Shown in pieces: positions 15,274-22,588 of a stretch of 51,892 bases of DNA. Source of the DNA: Streptomyces sp. yr375 (GTDB taxonomy: Bacteria > Actinomycetota > Actinomycetes > Streptomycetales > Streptomycetaceae); assembly GCF_900110755.1 (NCBI RefSeq), contig NZ_FOFF01000056.1, forward strand, positions 1 through 51,892, given 5' to 3'. The translations under genes were made by a program, and so were the position numbers. The notes under the pieces are model-generated. The model searched no databases. It had not been told where the DNA came from and saw only the letters and a list, made by a program, of their open reading frames with translations. The first letter of the stretch is position 1. Every line of letters begins with the position of its first letter.

Positions 15274-17709
15274 ATGGACGGTAGGGGCGGCAGATCCGGC
15301 GGCACGGGGGCAGGGCCCGTACCGGAGGACTTCGCGGTCGTCGTCGACGCCGGTGGGACGGTCGTGATGTGGAGCGGGGGGGCTCAGCGGCTGCTCGGGT
15401 ACGAGCCCGCCGACGTCGTGGGCCGGGCGGCCGGTGACCTGCTCGCCGCGCGCCTGCCCGAGTCCGCGCGGCGGCATGTGGCCGTCGGCCGCCGGGTGGC
15501 CAGCGAAGTGGCGCTGCGGCACCGGGACGGGGACCGGCTCGTGGTGCGGTTGCAGGGGACGCCGTTGGCGGACGCGGGCCCCGGCCGGCTCTGGCTCGTG
15601 ACGGGGGCCGCCCCGGCGAGCGTCGGGCAGCGGACCGAGCCGGAAGCCCAGGCCCTGTGGGACCTCACGCTCGCCCAGCTCCCCGTACCGGTGGCGGTCT
15701 ACGACCTCGACAACCGGCTGGTGGCCGCCAACGCCGTCATGTCCCAGGTGATGGGCATGACCGTGGCGGAGATGCGCGGCCTGACCGTGTGGGAGATCGC
15801 GCCCAGTGCGCCGTTCGACGAGTACGAGCGTCTCCAGCGGCAGGTCCTGCGCACCGGGGAGGCGGTGTTCCACGAGAACCACGGCAAGGCTCCCGGTGAG
15901 ACCCGGGACCACGCCTGGTCGATGTTCATGTCACCGCTGAAGGACGAGTCCGGCACGGTCCAGGGGGTGTCCGCGGCCGTCTTCGACACCACGGAGCAGT
16001 ACTGGGCCCGTCGGCGTCTGGCGGTCCTCAACGACGCCGGCCTGCGCATCGGCAGCGCCCTCGACGTGTCCCGCACCGCCGAGGAACTGGCCGACGTGGC
16101 CGTGGGCGGCTTCGCCGACTTCGTCACCGTGGACCTGCTGGAATCCGTCGAGCTGGGCGACGAGCCGGCGCCGGTGCGGGAGGACGAGCCCGTCACCGTA
16201 CGCCGTACGGCGCAGCGGTCGGTGCTGGAGGGCTGCCCGGAGTCGGTGGTCGCCACGGGCGACGTGCTGCGCTACCCGGTGGGGACCCCGCCGATGCGGA
16301 CGCTGGCCGCCGGGCGGGGCACCCGGCACACGGCGGGCGAGCCGGGGATGCAGAAGTGGATCAAGTCGTCGCAGGCCCGCGCCGAGTCCGTGACCAGGTA
16401 CATGATCCACTCGACGATGCTGGTGCCGCTGCGCGCCCGAGGGGTGACCCTGGGCCTGGTGCACTTCCTGCGGCACCGCACGGCGGAGTCCTTCAACGAG
16501 GACGATCTGCTGCTCGCGGAGGAGATCGTCGCGCGGGCGGCGGTGAGCCTGGACAACGCCCGCCGCTACACCCGCGAACGCCGCACCGCGCTGACGCTCC
16601 AGCGCAGCCTGCTGCCCGACCGGCCGCGGGACATGGCCGCGATGGAGGTGGCCTACCGCTATCTGCCGGCCGGTTCCGGGGCGGACGTGGGCGGGGACTG
16701 GTTCGACGTCATCCCGCTGTCCGGCGCCCGGGTCGCGCTGGTCGTGGGCGACGTGGTGGGCCACGGCATCCACGCGTCCGCCACGATGGGCCGGCTGCGG
16801 ACCGCCGTACGCACGCTCGCGGACGTCGATCTCGCCCCGGACGAGCTGCTCACCCAGTTGGACGATCTCGTCATCCGGCTCGACCGGGAGGAGGGCCCCG
16901 AGGCGCGCGGGCGGGCCCAGGACGCGTCGGGCGAGGTCGGGGCGACCTGCGTGTACGCCGTGTACGACCCCGTGTCCCGGCGCTGCACCATGGCCCGCGC
17001 CGGTCATCCGCCGCCCGCGCTGGTGACCCCCGACGGCGACGTGCGGTTCCTCGATCTGCCGGCCGGACCGCCGCTCGGCCTCGGCGGCCTGCCGTTCGAG
17101 TCCGTCGAGGTGGAGCTGGCGGAGGGCAGCCTGCTCGCCCTCTACACCGACGGCCTGGTCGAGGCCGCCTCCCGCGACATCGACGTCGGCCTCAGCCTGC
17201 TGCGCGAGGCCCTGAGCAGCAGCCCGGCGGCGGCGCTGGAGGAGACCTGCGACCAGGTGCTGCGTACGGTGCTCAGCGACCGGCCCGGCGACGACATCGT
17301 GCTGATGCTGGCCCGCACGGCCGCGCTCGACGCCGACAAGGTGCGCACCTGGCAGTTGCCGCGCGATCCCTCGGCCGTCGCCGGGGCCCGCAAGGCGGCG
17401 GGCGGACAACTGGCCGCCTGGGGGCTGACGGAAGCGGAGTTCACCACCGAACTGATCGTCAGCGAGCTGGTCACCAACGCCATCCGCTACGGCGCCGACC
17501 CCATCGTGCTGCGGCTCATCCGCGACGCGACACTCATCTGCGAGGTCTCCGACGGCAGCGGCACCGCGCCGCACCTACGCCGCGCCCGCGTCTTCGACGA
17601 GGGCGGCCGCGGCCTGCTGCTCGTCGCCCAACTCGCCGAACGCTGGGGCACCCGCCAGACCCCCACAGGAAAAACCATCTGGACGGAACAGGCACTGCCC
17701 GGGTCGTAA
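15274..17709 (+). CDS. PAS-PAS-GAF-SpoIIE phosphatase with anti-sigma-type ATPase domain
   Basis: An 811-residue soluble signalling protein. PAS-like domains cover about 18-130 and 130-250, a GAF domain about 253-430, a PP2C/SpoIIE phosphatase about 455-685 with metal-site segments GADVGGDWFDVIPL and VVGDVVGHG, and a C-terminal HATPase_c domain (about 690-805) with ELVTNAIRYG and GRGLLLVAQL. The ATG at 15274 follows GGGAAAGAGG. In Streptomyces such proteins dephosphorylate anti-anti-sigma factors and may phosphorylate them through the RsbW-like domain, adjusting stress or developmental sigma factors. A paralogue with the same order of domains lies at 38780-41278. No anti-anti-sigma gene is adjacent, so the partner acts in trans. 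Confidence 0.92.
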   Translation: MDGRGGRSGGTGAGPVPEDFAVVVDAGGTVVMWSGGAQRLLGYEPADVVGRAAGDLLAARLPESARRHVAVGRRVASEVALRHRDGDRLVVRLQGTPLADAGPGRLWLVTGAAPASVGQRTEPEAQALWDLTLAQLPVPVAVYDLDNRLVAANAVMSQVMGMTVAEMRGLTVWEIAPSAPFDEYERLQRQVLRTGEAVFHENHGKAPGETRDHAWSMFMSPLKDESGTVQGVSAAVFDTTEQYWARRRLAVLNDAGLRIGSALDVSRTAEELADVAVGGFADFVTVDLLESVELGDEPAPVREDEPVTVRRTAQRSVLEGCPESVVATGDVLRYPVGTPPMRTLAAGRGTRHTAGEPGMQKWIKSSQARAESVTRYMIHSTMLVPLRARGVTLGLVHFLRHRTAESFNEDDLLLAEEIVARAAVSLDNARRYTRERRTALTLQRSLLPDRPRDMAAMEVAYRYLPAGSGADVGGDWFDVIPLSGARVALVVGDVVGHGIHASATMGRLRTAVRTLADVDLAPDELLTQLDDLVIRLDREEGPEARGRAQDASGEVGATCVYAVYDPVSRRCTMARAGHPPPALVTPDGDVRFLDLPAGPPLGLGGLPFESVEVELAEGSLLALYTDGLVEAASRDIDVGLSLLREALSSSPAAALEETCDQVLRTVLSDRPGDDIVLMLARTAALDADKVRTWQLPRDPSAVAGARKAAGGQLAAWGLTEAEFTTELIVSELVTNAIRYGADPIVLRLIRDATLICEVSDGSGTAPHLRRARVFDEGGRGLLLVAQLAERWGTRQTPTGKTIWTEQALPGS

Positions 17710-17898
17710 TTCCGGCACCGCCCGGTTCGATCTGACCTCCCGTGGACAACTCCGCAGCGCGCCACAACGCCTTCCCGAGTCACACGGACCGCTTCTACCA
17801 GGCCCTGGGACGACTGTGCCGACGCTCCACGCGACGACTCCGCCCCGCAAGAACAACGGCCACCCCCCGAACACCCCGCGCTCGGGTGCCCGCTCCCG

Positions 17899-18339
17899 TC
17901 AGAGCGGCAGATCGTACGGGCTCCGTCCCCCGTTTCCCTTCGTGGCGGTGATCGCCAGGGAGAGGACGAGGGTTGCGGCGAAGGTGCCTGTCATGACCAT
18001 CGTCACGCCGACCATGAAGAGGCCGGTGGAGTCGTCCGACCAGTCGTAGTAGGCGGCGAGGGTCAGGCCGGCCGTGGTGCCGAGTACCGCCTCCGCGACG
18101 CGGCGTCGGGATGCCGCCCAGTACACCGGTATCAACAGGGCCAGCACGAGGCCGATCACCTGCCATGCCTCGTAGGGGCCGGTCGTTGTGCCGTCGGGGT
18201 GCACGTCACGGTGCTGGTCCCAGCCCAGCCAGGCAGTCCACAGCGCCAGGGACAGCCCGGCCAGCCCGAGGGTCGTCATGACGTGGTGAGCGGGGGTGGG
18301 GGTTGGGTTCGGGGTTGGGGTCCGTGGGTCTTGGGTCAT
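17899..18339 (-). CDS. hypothetical membrane protein (four predicted helices)
   Basis: A 146-residue protein with a Pro/Thr-rich cytoplasmic start (PTPNPTPTPA) and four hydrophobic segments (about 22-40, 58-77, 86-103 and 112-135), ending GGRSPYDLPL. The ATG at 18339 is chosen; a GTG at 18360 is possible. No family is recognised. It converges on the SpoIIE-type gene, with 189 bases between them in which I see no clear terminator. Confidence 0.7.
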   Translation of the reverse strand: MTQDPRTPTPNPTPTPAHHVMTTLGLAGLSLALWTAWLGWDQHRDVHPDGTTTGPYEAWQVIGLVLALLIPVYWAASRRRVAEAVLGTTAGLTLAAYYDWSDDSTGLFMVGVTMVMTGTFAATLVLSLAITATKGNGGRSPYDLPL

Positions 18340-18437
18340 GGGGCGAGCGTCGCTTCTCACCGTCGTCTGCGCCCAGAGCGTGCGTACTCAGGTCCTCCTG
18401 AGTAGGGAGTACGGGAGTGCGCGAGTGCGGGGCCGTG

Positions 18438-19715
18438 TCAGGTCGTCGCCGGGATCAGGGGGCCGAAGGAGGCTGCTGCTATCTGTTGGATGTAGGGCAT
18501 CTCGGTGCCGTTGAGGTTGGTCGGGTTGAGGGAGTAGACGATCTTGCGGGAGAGGTCTCGGGTGGCGAAGACACCGCTGGTGTACCCGGGGCGGGAGCCC
18601 GTCTTGCCCCAGACCACGACGCCGTTGGAGGCCTTCACCCGCATGATGCCCATGGACATGCAGGCCCGGCCCGCGTCGGTCTCGGTGCGGCACTGGGTGC
18701 TGCGGAAGTTCGGGACGTCGGGGACGGTGAACAGCTCGGCCTGCTGGGCCGGGGGCAGGAGCCGGCCCCGGAAGAGAGCGGTGATGAAACGGTCGAGGTC
18801 GGCGGGGGTGGAGATCATGCCGCCCTCGGCCCAGGGCCAGGGGCTCTGTTCCGTGACGTCCACCGGGTGCTTGGTGCCGTCCGGCGAGGTGACCGTCAGG
18901 TAGGCGTGGGAGTGCGGGGTGGGCAGGCGGGGGTCGTCGGCGTCGGGGGCGTAGGTGTCGCGGAGGGCGAGGGGGCGGGTGATGCGGGAGCGCACCTCGT
19001 GGGCGAAGGTGTGCCCGGTGATCTTCTCGACCAGCAGGCCTGCGACGTAGTAGTTCATCCCGCTGTACTGCTGTGCCGTGCCCGGCGCGAACGGCATCGG
19101 CTGGCCCGCCATCAGGTCGATCGCCTGCTGCGGGGTGAAGCTCTTGAGGCGGTGGGCGGCGAACCATTCCGGGCTGCCGTCGCCGAAGTCCGCGTTTGCG
19201 GCGACGCGCGGCAGGCCGCTGGTGTGGTTGAGCAGTTGGCCGACCTGGACGGGCGGCAGATCGGCGGGCAGGACCCCCGGCAGGTACTGCTGGACCGGCT
19301 TGTCCAGGTCGATCCGGTGCTCGGCGGCGAGCTGGAGAACGATCGTGGCGGTGAAGACCTTGGAGATGCTGCCGATCCGGATGTGCGCGTCGGACGGGAC
19401 ACCCTCACCGGTCTCCAGATCGCCCACGCCCGAGGTGCCCGACCAGTGGCCCGCGCGGCCGGTGATCCGCACGAGTGCGCCGGTGACGTCCGCGTTCGGC
19501 AGGCCGCTTATGGCCGCCGTGAGTTCGGCCGGGTCGAGGCCGGGCAGCGGCACGCCGGTGGTGGTGGCAGTTGCAGTGGCGGTGTCAGTGGTGCTGGTCG
19601 TGGTGGTGGTAGCGGCCGAGGCAGGGGTGGCCGTACTCGCTGCTAACGCGATCAGCACGGCTGTGGCTGACGCGGTCATCGTGGACCAACGGGGGCGGGT
19701 AGTAGGGCAGTTCAC
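18438..19715 (-). CDS. secreted serine hydrolase, beta-lactamase/DD-peptidase class C fold
   Basis: A 425-residue exported protein related to Streptomyces R61 DD-carboxypeptidase. After a signal peptide (ending near PASAAT) and a Thr-rich linker, the catalytic motif SISK gives Ser116 and Lys119. The second motif reads YSGMNY rather than the usual YSN, and the third is WGKTGSRPGY. LLNHTSGLP is also typical of the family. The GTG at 19715 is preferred because GGAGGG lies nine bases upstream. It probably trims peptidoglycan stem peptides or hydrolyses esters or beta-lactams outside the cell. The Asn-to-Gly change in the second motif could alter specificity. It lies beside an ECF sigma operon and other envelope genes. 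Confidence 0.9.
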   Translation of the reverse strand: MNCPTTRPRWSTMTASATAVLIALAASTATPASAATTTTTSTTDTATATATTTGVPLPGLDPAELTAAISGLPNADVTGALVRITGRAGHWSGTSGVGDLETGEGVPSDAHIRIGSISKVFTATIVLQLAAEHRIDLDKPVQQYLPGVLPADLPPVQVGQLLNHTSGLPRVAANADFGDGSPEWFAAHRLKSFTPQQAIDLMAGQPMPFAPGTAQQYSGMNYYVAGLLVEKITGHTFAHEVRSRITRPLALRDTYAPDADDPRLPTPHSHAYLTVTSPDGTKHPVDVTEQSPWPWAEGGMISTPADLDRFITALFRGRLLPPAQQAELFTVPDVPNFRSTQCRTETDAGRACMSMGIMRVKASNGVVVWGKTGSRPGYTSGVFATRDLSRKIVYSLNPTNLNGTEMPYIQQIAAASFGPLIPATT

Positions 19716-19901
19716 AGTACGGTCCCTCCGAAACGGTGGCGGCCGTGGCCGCGGTGGCAGTGGTGTCGGTCGGGGCGGTGGTTGTCCGGCCGGCCCTGCC
19801 ATGAGTTTCGTTCGGTCCGATGGTCCGGCTCATCAGGAACGTCCCTGAGCGGACCCTGACCGCACCCCGACACCTGACTGCGGGTCAGGTCCGTTCCTGG
19901 G

Positions 19902-20663
19902 TCAGGGTGCGACCGACAGGACGCTGCCCGTCGGTACGGCTTTGTAGAACCAGACGGCGTTGGTCATGTCCAGGCCGATCCAGGCGCTGCCGACGTCGTA
20001 CCTGCCGATGTCCTTCACGTTGTCGGAGCGGACGATGCCGACGTAGACCGGCGCGTTCCTGGCGTCGCGCAGTTCGACCGCGAACGAGGCCTCCGCGGTG
20101 TAGAGGGATCCGTCGGTCGGGTCGGTGAGGGTCAGCGTCTTGACGTCGTCCTTCTTGTACACGGTCATCGGGCCCACGATCGTGGGGCTGTTGGCGAAGT
20201 CCGAGGCCATCGGCATGACCCGGTCCCCGACGGTCAGGGTGCGCCGTCGGAGGTCGACCGTGCCCCTAAGGGGCGCGGGCACGGCCACTCCGGGGGACGG
20301 CGCCCCACTGAGGGTGGGGAGTGATGAGGCGTTGGGGGGTGTGGCTGCCGGAAGCTGACGCTGGCTCCCGTCCGGCGGGGAGGCCGGGGAGGCCGGGGCG
20401 TTCGGGGAGGTCGCGGAGCCCAGGGTCAGGGTGAAGGTCAGCAGGGTCAGGGCCGCCGTGCCCGTGGCCAGTCTGGCGGCCGTGCGGCGGCGTCCCCGGC
20501 GCACGGCACGTCCGCGGATCTCGGCGCCGGTGAGGCGGGGAGGAGTCTCGTGGGCTGCGGCGAACTCGTCGAGTGCGGTAAAGAGTTCGGCCGACATGTC
20601 GTCGTCGACCCGTCGCTCATCAGCGAGTTCATCGGCCAGTTCGCCGGTTCGTTCATCCGACAC
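19902..20663 (-). CDS. membrane-anchored partner of the ECF sigma factor (probable anti-sigma)
   Basis: A 253-residue protein with a cytoplasmic N-terminus of about 65 residues (DDMSAELFTALDEFAAAHETPP), one membrane helix at about 66-82 and an extracytoplasmic part with a Pro/Ser-rich linker and a beta-rich C-terminal domain (TLTLTDPTDGSLYTAEASFAVEL). The gene overlaps the 3' end of the ECF sigma gene by 11 bases, so the two are translationally coupled. This layout is that of a sigma/anti-sigma pair, in which the outer domain senses envelope state and the inner part holds the sigma factor. There is no zinc-binding HxxxCxxC motif, so the anti-sigma role rests on position and topology. Confidence 0.75.
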   Translation of the reverse strand: MSDERTGELADELADERRVDDDMSAELFTALDEFAAAHETPPRLTGAEIRGRAVRRGRRRTAARLATGTAALTLLTFTLTLGSATSPNAPASPASPPDGSQRQLPAATPPNASSLPTLSGAPSPGVAVPAPLRGTVDLRRRTLTVGDRVMPMASDFANSPTIVGPMTVYKKDDVKTLTLTDPTDGSLYTAEASFAVELRDARNAPVYVGIVRSDNVKDIGRYDVGSAWIGLDMTNAVWFYKAVPTGSVLSVAP

Positions 20664-21213
20664 GGCCGCCCTCCTCCCGAACCGGCCTGCCCACCACGTC
20701 GCCGGGGTCTACGCCGTCCACGCCGTCCACGCCGTCCACGCCGTCCACGGCCAACTGCTTTGCCAGCGCCGCCCGTCCACGGGAGAGTCTGGCCTTGACC
20801 GTTCCCACAGGGGCGCCCGTCTCGGAGGCTACCTGCTCGACGCTCAGGTCACACAGGTGGTGCAGGACGATCGCCATCCGCTGGGCCTTGGGCAGTTGGC
20901 GCAGCGCGGCGACGAGTGCCGTGCGCTCGGGGCCGGGTCCCGGCGTGAACTCGGGCGGCGGAGTGCGGCGTACCAGTTCAAGCCAGCGCCGCGCCCGGCG
21001 CCAGCGGCTGACCGCCAGTCGCATGGCCACGGTGCGTATCCACGCCTCGGGGGCCTCGTCCGCGAGGAAGTTCTTACGTCGGTCCCAGGCTCGTACGAAC
21101 GCCTCCTGGACGACGTCCTGCGCCTCGCCGTGGTCCCCGGTGAACGCGGAGAGCTGGCCGGTCAGGCGGGGAAACGCGGCCGTGTAGAAAGCGTCGAACT
21201 CGTCCTCGGTCAT
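20653..21213 (-). CDS. ECF RNA polymerase sigma factor (SigE family-like)
   Basis: A 186-residue group 4 sigma factor. Region 2 (about 5-75: FDAFYTAAFPRLTGQL, then DVVQEAFVRAWDRR and WIRTVAMRLAVSRWRR) and region 4 (about 105-160: LPKAQRMAIVLHHLCDLSVEQVASETGAPVGTVKARLSRGR, here cited as two adjoining parts) are complete. The tail has VDG repeats encoded by four copies of a 9-bp unit. The ATG at 21213 places region 2 at the N-terminus, behind a weak GGTGGGGG. It directs RNA polymerase to a dedicated promoter set, likely for envelope genes given its neighbours, and is coupled to a membrane partner. It is divergent from another sigma-like gene. Confidence 0.9.
   Translation of the reverse strand: MTEDEFDAFYTAAFPRLTGQLSAFTGDHGEAQDVVQEAFVRAWDRRKNFLADEAPEAWIRTVAMRLAVSRWRRARRWLELVRRTPPPEFTPGPGPERTALVAALRQLPKAQRMAIVLHHLCDLSVEQVASETGAPVGTVKARLSRGRAALAKQLAVDGVDGVDGVDGVDPGDVVGRPVREEGGRVG
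20711..20746. repeat. four tandem copies of a 9-bp unit within the sigma gene
   Basis: ACGCCGTCC is repeated four times and encodes, on the minus strand, the VDG repeats at the C-terminus of the sigma factor, just before the overlap with the membrane-partner gene. Confidence 0.9.
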
Positions 21214-21240
21214 GCCCCCACCGGAGTCTTGGAATTCCCG

Positions 21241-21268
21241 TGCAACCTGGCCGCCCCCGCCGTGCGTA
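21241..21268 (+). promoter_or_regulatory. candidate ECF-type promoter upstream of the sigma-membrane fusion gene
   Basis: TGCAACC at 21241-21247 followed 17 bases later by CGTA at 21265-21268 resembles the AAC / CGT boxes of ECF-dependent promoters. It points toward the gene at 21326, in the 112-base region shared with the divergent ECF sigma gene. The match is short and could be chance in such GC-rich DNA. Confidence 0.25.
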
Positions 21269-21325
21269 CAGGTCCCGTAGGTCACGCGCGTCGCGCACAT
21301 CGAAACACAACCCACGGGAAAGACG

Positions 21326-22516
21326 ATGAACACGAGCCTCAGGATCCACCGCCCGCGCCCCCGCGCCGACTTCGCCGACTTCGCCGCATACGCGCAGGCG
21401 GGCTGGCCCCGGCTGGTCACCACCGCGCACCTGCTGTCCGGCGACCCGCGCGAGGCGACGGACCTGGTGCGCGACACGCTGGTGGGGGTGTACGCGCGAT
21501 GGCGTCGAATACCACGTGACGACGTGGACTTCTATGTACGGCGGTCCCTCGTCAAGGACCATCTGCGCCGCGCGCGCCGTCAACGGGCTCTGCCCCACGG
21601 GGCGTTGGACGCCCTGTCCGCTCGGCAGCGGGCGGTGCTCGTGATGCTGCACTGGGAGGGCCTGGGCGAGCGGGAGATCGCCCAGGTGCTCGGCTGCTCG
21701 GCCGGTGCGGTCAGGAGCCATGCCCAGCGGGGACTTGCGGTCTGCGGGGGCGATGCGGGGCGGCTGCGCGCGCTCTTCGCTGAGGCCGCTGAGGCCGCTG
21801 AGGCCGCTGAAGCGCCCGCCGTTCCGTCCGCCGTTCCGTCCGCCGCGCCCCTCGGTGTCATCGAGCGGCGCGGGCGGGCCCTGCGTCGGCGGCGGGTCGG
21901 GGCGGTCGTGGCCGTCTGTGCGCTGGTGTTCGCGCCGTCGGCCGTTTTCGCCGTCGGACGGTTCGGGGGTGGCGGCGGCGAAGACGGATCGGGTGCCGGG
22001 GTGGTCGGCGGGACGGCGTCGAGTCCGGTGCGGATCGTCGCGCCCGGCGAGCGGGTGGACGCCGTGCCGGGGGTGCAGGTCTGGCTGACCGCCGACGGCA
22101 AACACTGGTCGACGCCGGGGCGGCCGAACCAGTTCCGCAGCCGGGACGCGGACCGTGCCGTGGCGGCCCGCGAGGGCTCCGCCGGGCGCGAGAAGCCGGG
22201 TGTCTCGGTGCAACTGGAGCCCGTGAACGGCGCGTTCTTCCTGTCGGGCCTGTACCGCGGACTGGCCGCCGACCCGGCTCGGGTCGAGGTCGTCGTCGGC
22301 GACAGCAAGGTCACCGGCACGGTCCTCACGCTGGCCGGCGGCCCTGGCTGGGGCGTCTGGTACGCGCCCGCGCCGCTGCCGGTGGCGGAGTTGAAGGCGA
22401 GCCTCGCCGAGGACGGGCCGACCGTCACGGTGCGCGACGCGGCCGGGAAAGTCGTCGCGCGGTCCGACGACGCCTCGGGGACTGCTGTCGGCACCGGCAC
22501 CGATGTCGGCGGGTGA
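21326..22516 (+). CDS. ECF-like sigma factor fused to a membrane anchor and extracytoplasmic domain
   Basis: A 396-residue protein. Residues about 14-85 resemble sigma region 2 (AYAQAGWPRLVTTAHLLSG, then LVRDTLVGVYARWR and FYVRRSLVKDHLRR). Residues about 93-140 form sigma region 4 with a helix-turn-helix (REIAQVLGCSAGAVRSHAQRG). After an Ala/Glu repeat linker (AEA repeats from a 9-bp DNA unit), a membrane helix lies at about 191-210, followed by about 185 extracytoplasmic residues (VQVWLTADGKHWSTPGR). ATG 21326 follows GGGAAAGACG. Sigma factors with C-terminal membrane extensions are known in a few actinobacterial ECF groups; release or conformational control of the sigma part would be required. 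It probably forms an operon with the GT51 gene that starts 72 bases later. Confidence 0.85.
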   Translation: MNTSLRIHRPRPRADFADFAAYAQAGWPRLVTTAHLLSGDPREATDLVRDTLVGVYARWRRIPRDDVDFYVRRSLVKDHLRRARRQRALPHGALDALSARQRAVLVMLHWEGLGEREIAQVLGCSAGAVRSHAQRGLAVCGGDAGRLRALFAEAAEAAEAAEAPAVPSAVPSAAPLGVIERRGRALRRRRVGAVVAVCALVFAPSAVFAVGRFGGGGGEDGSGAGVVGGTASSPVRIVAPGERVDAVPGVQVWLTADGKHWSTPGRPNQFRSRDADRAVAAREGSAGREKPGVSVQLEPVNGAFFLSGLYRGLAADPARVEVVVGDSKVTGTVLTLAGGPGWGVWYAPAPLPVAELKASLAEDGPTVTVRDAAGKVVARSDDASGTAVGTGTDVGG

Positions 22517-22588
22517 TGCGAGCCCACGCCCAGGCATCGCCCCCCGCTCGTGGCACCGCTCGCTCCCGCCCCTCCCGAAAGGCCTTCC

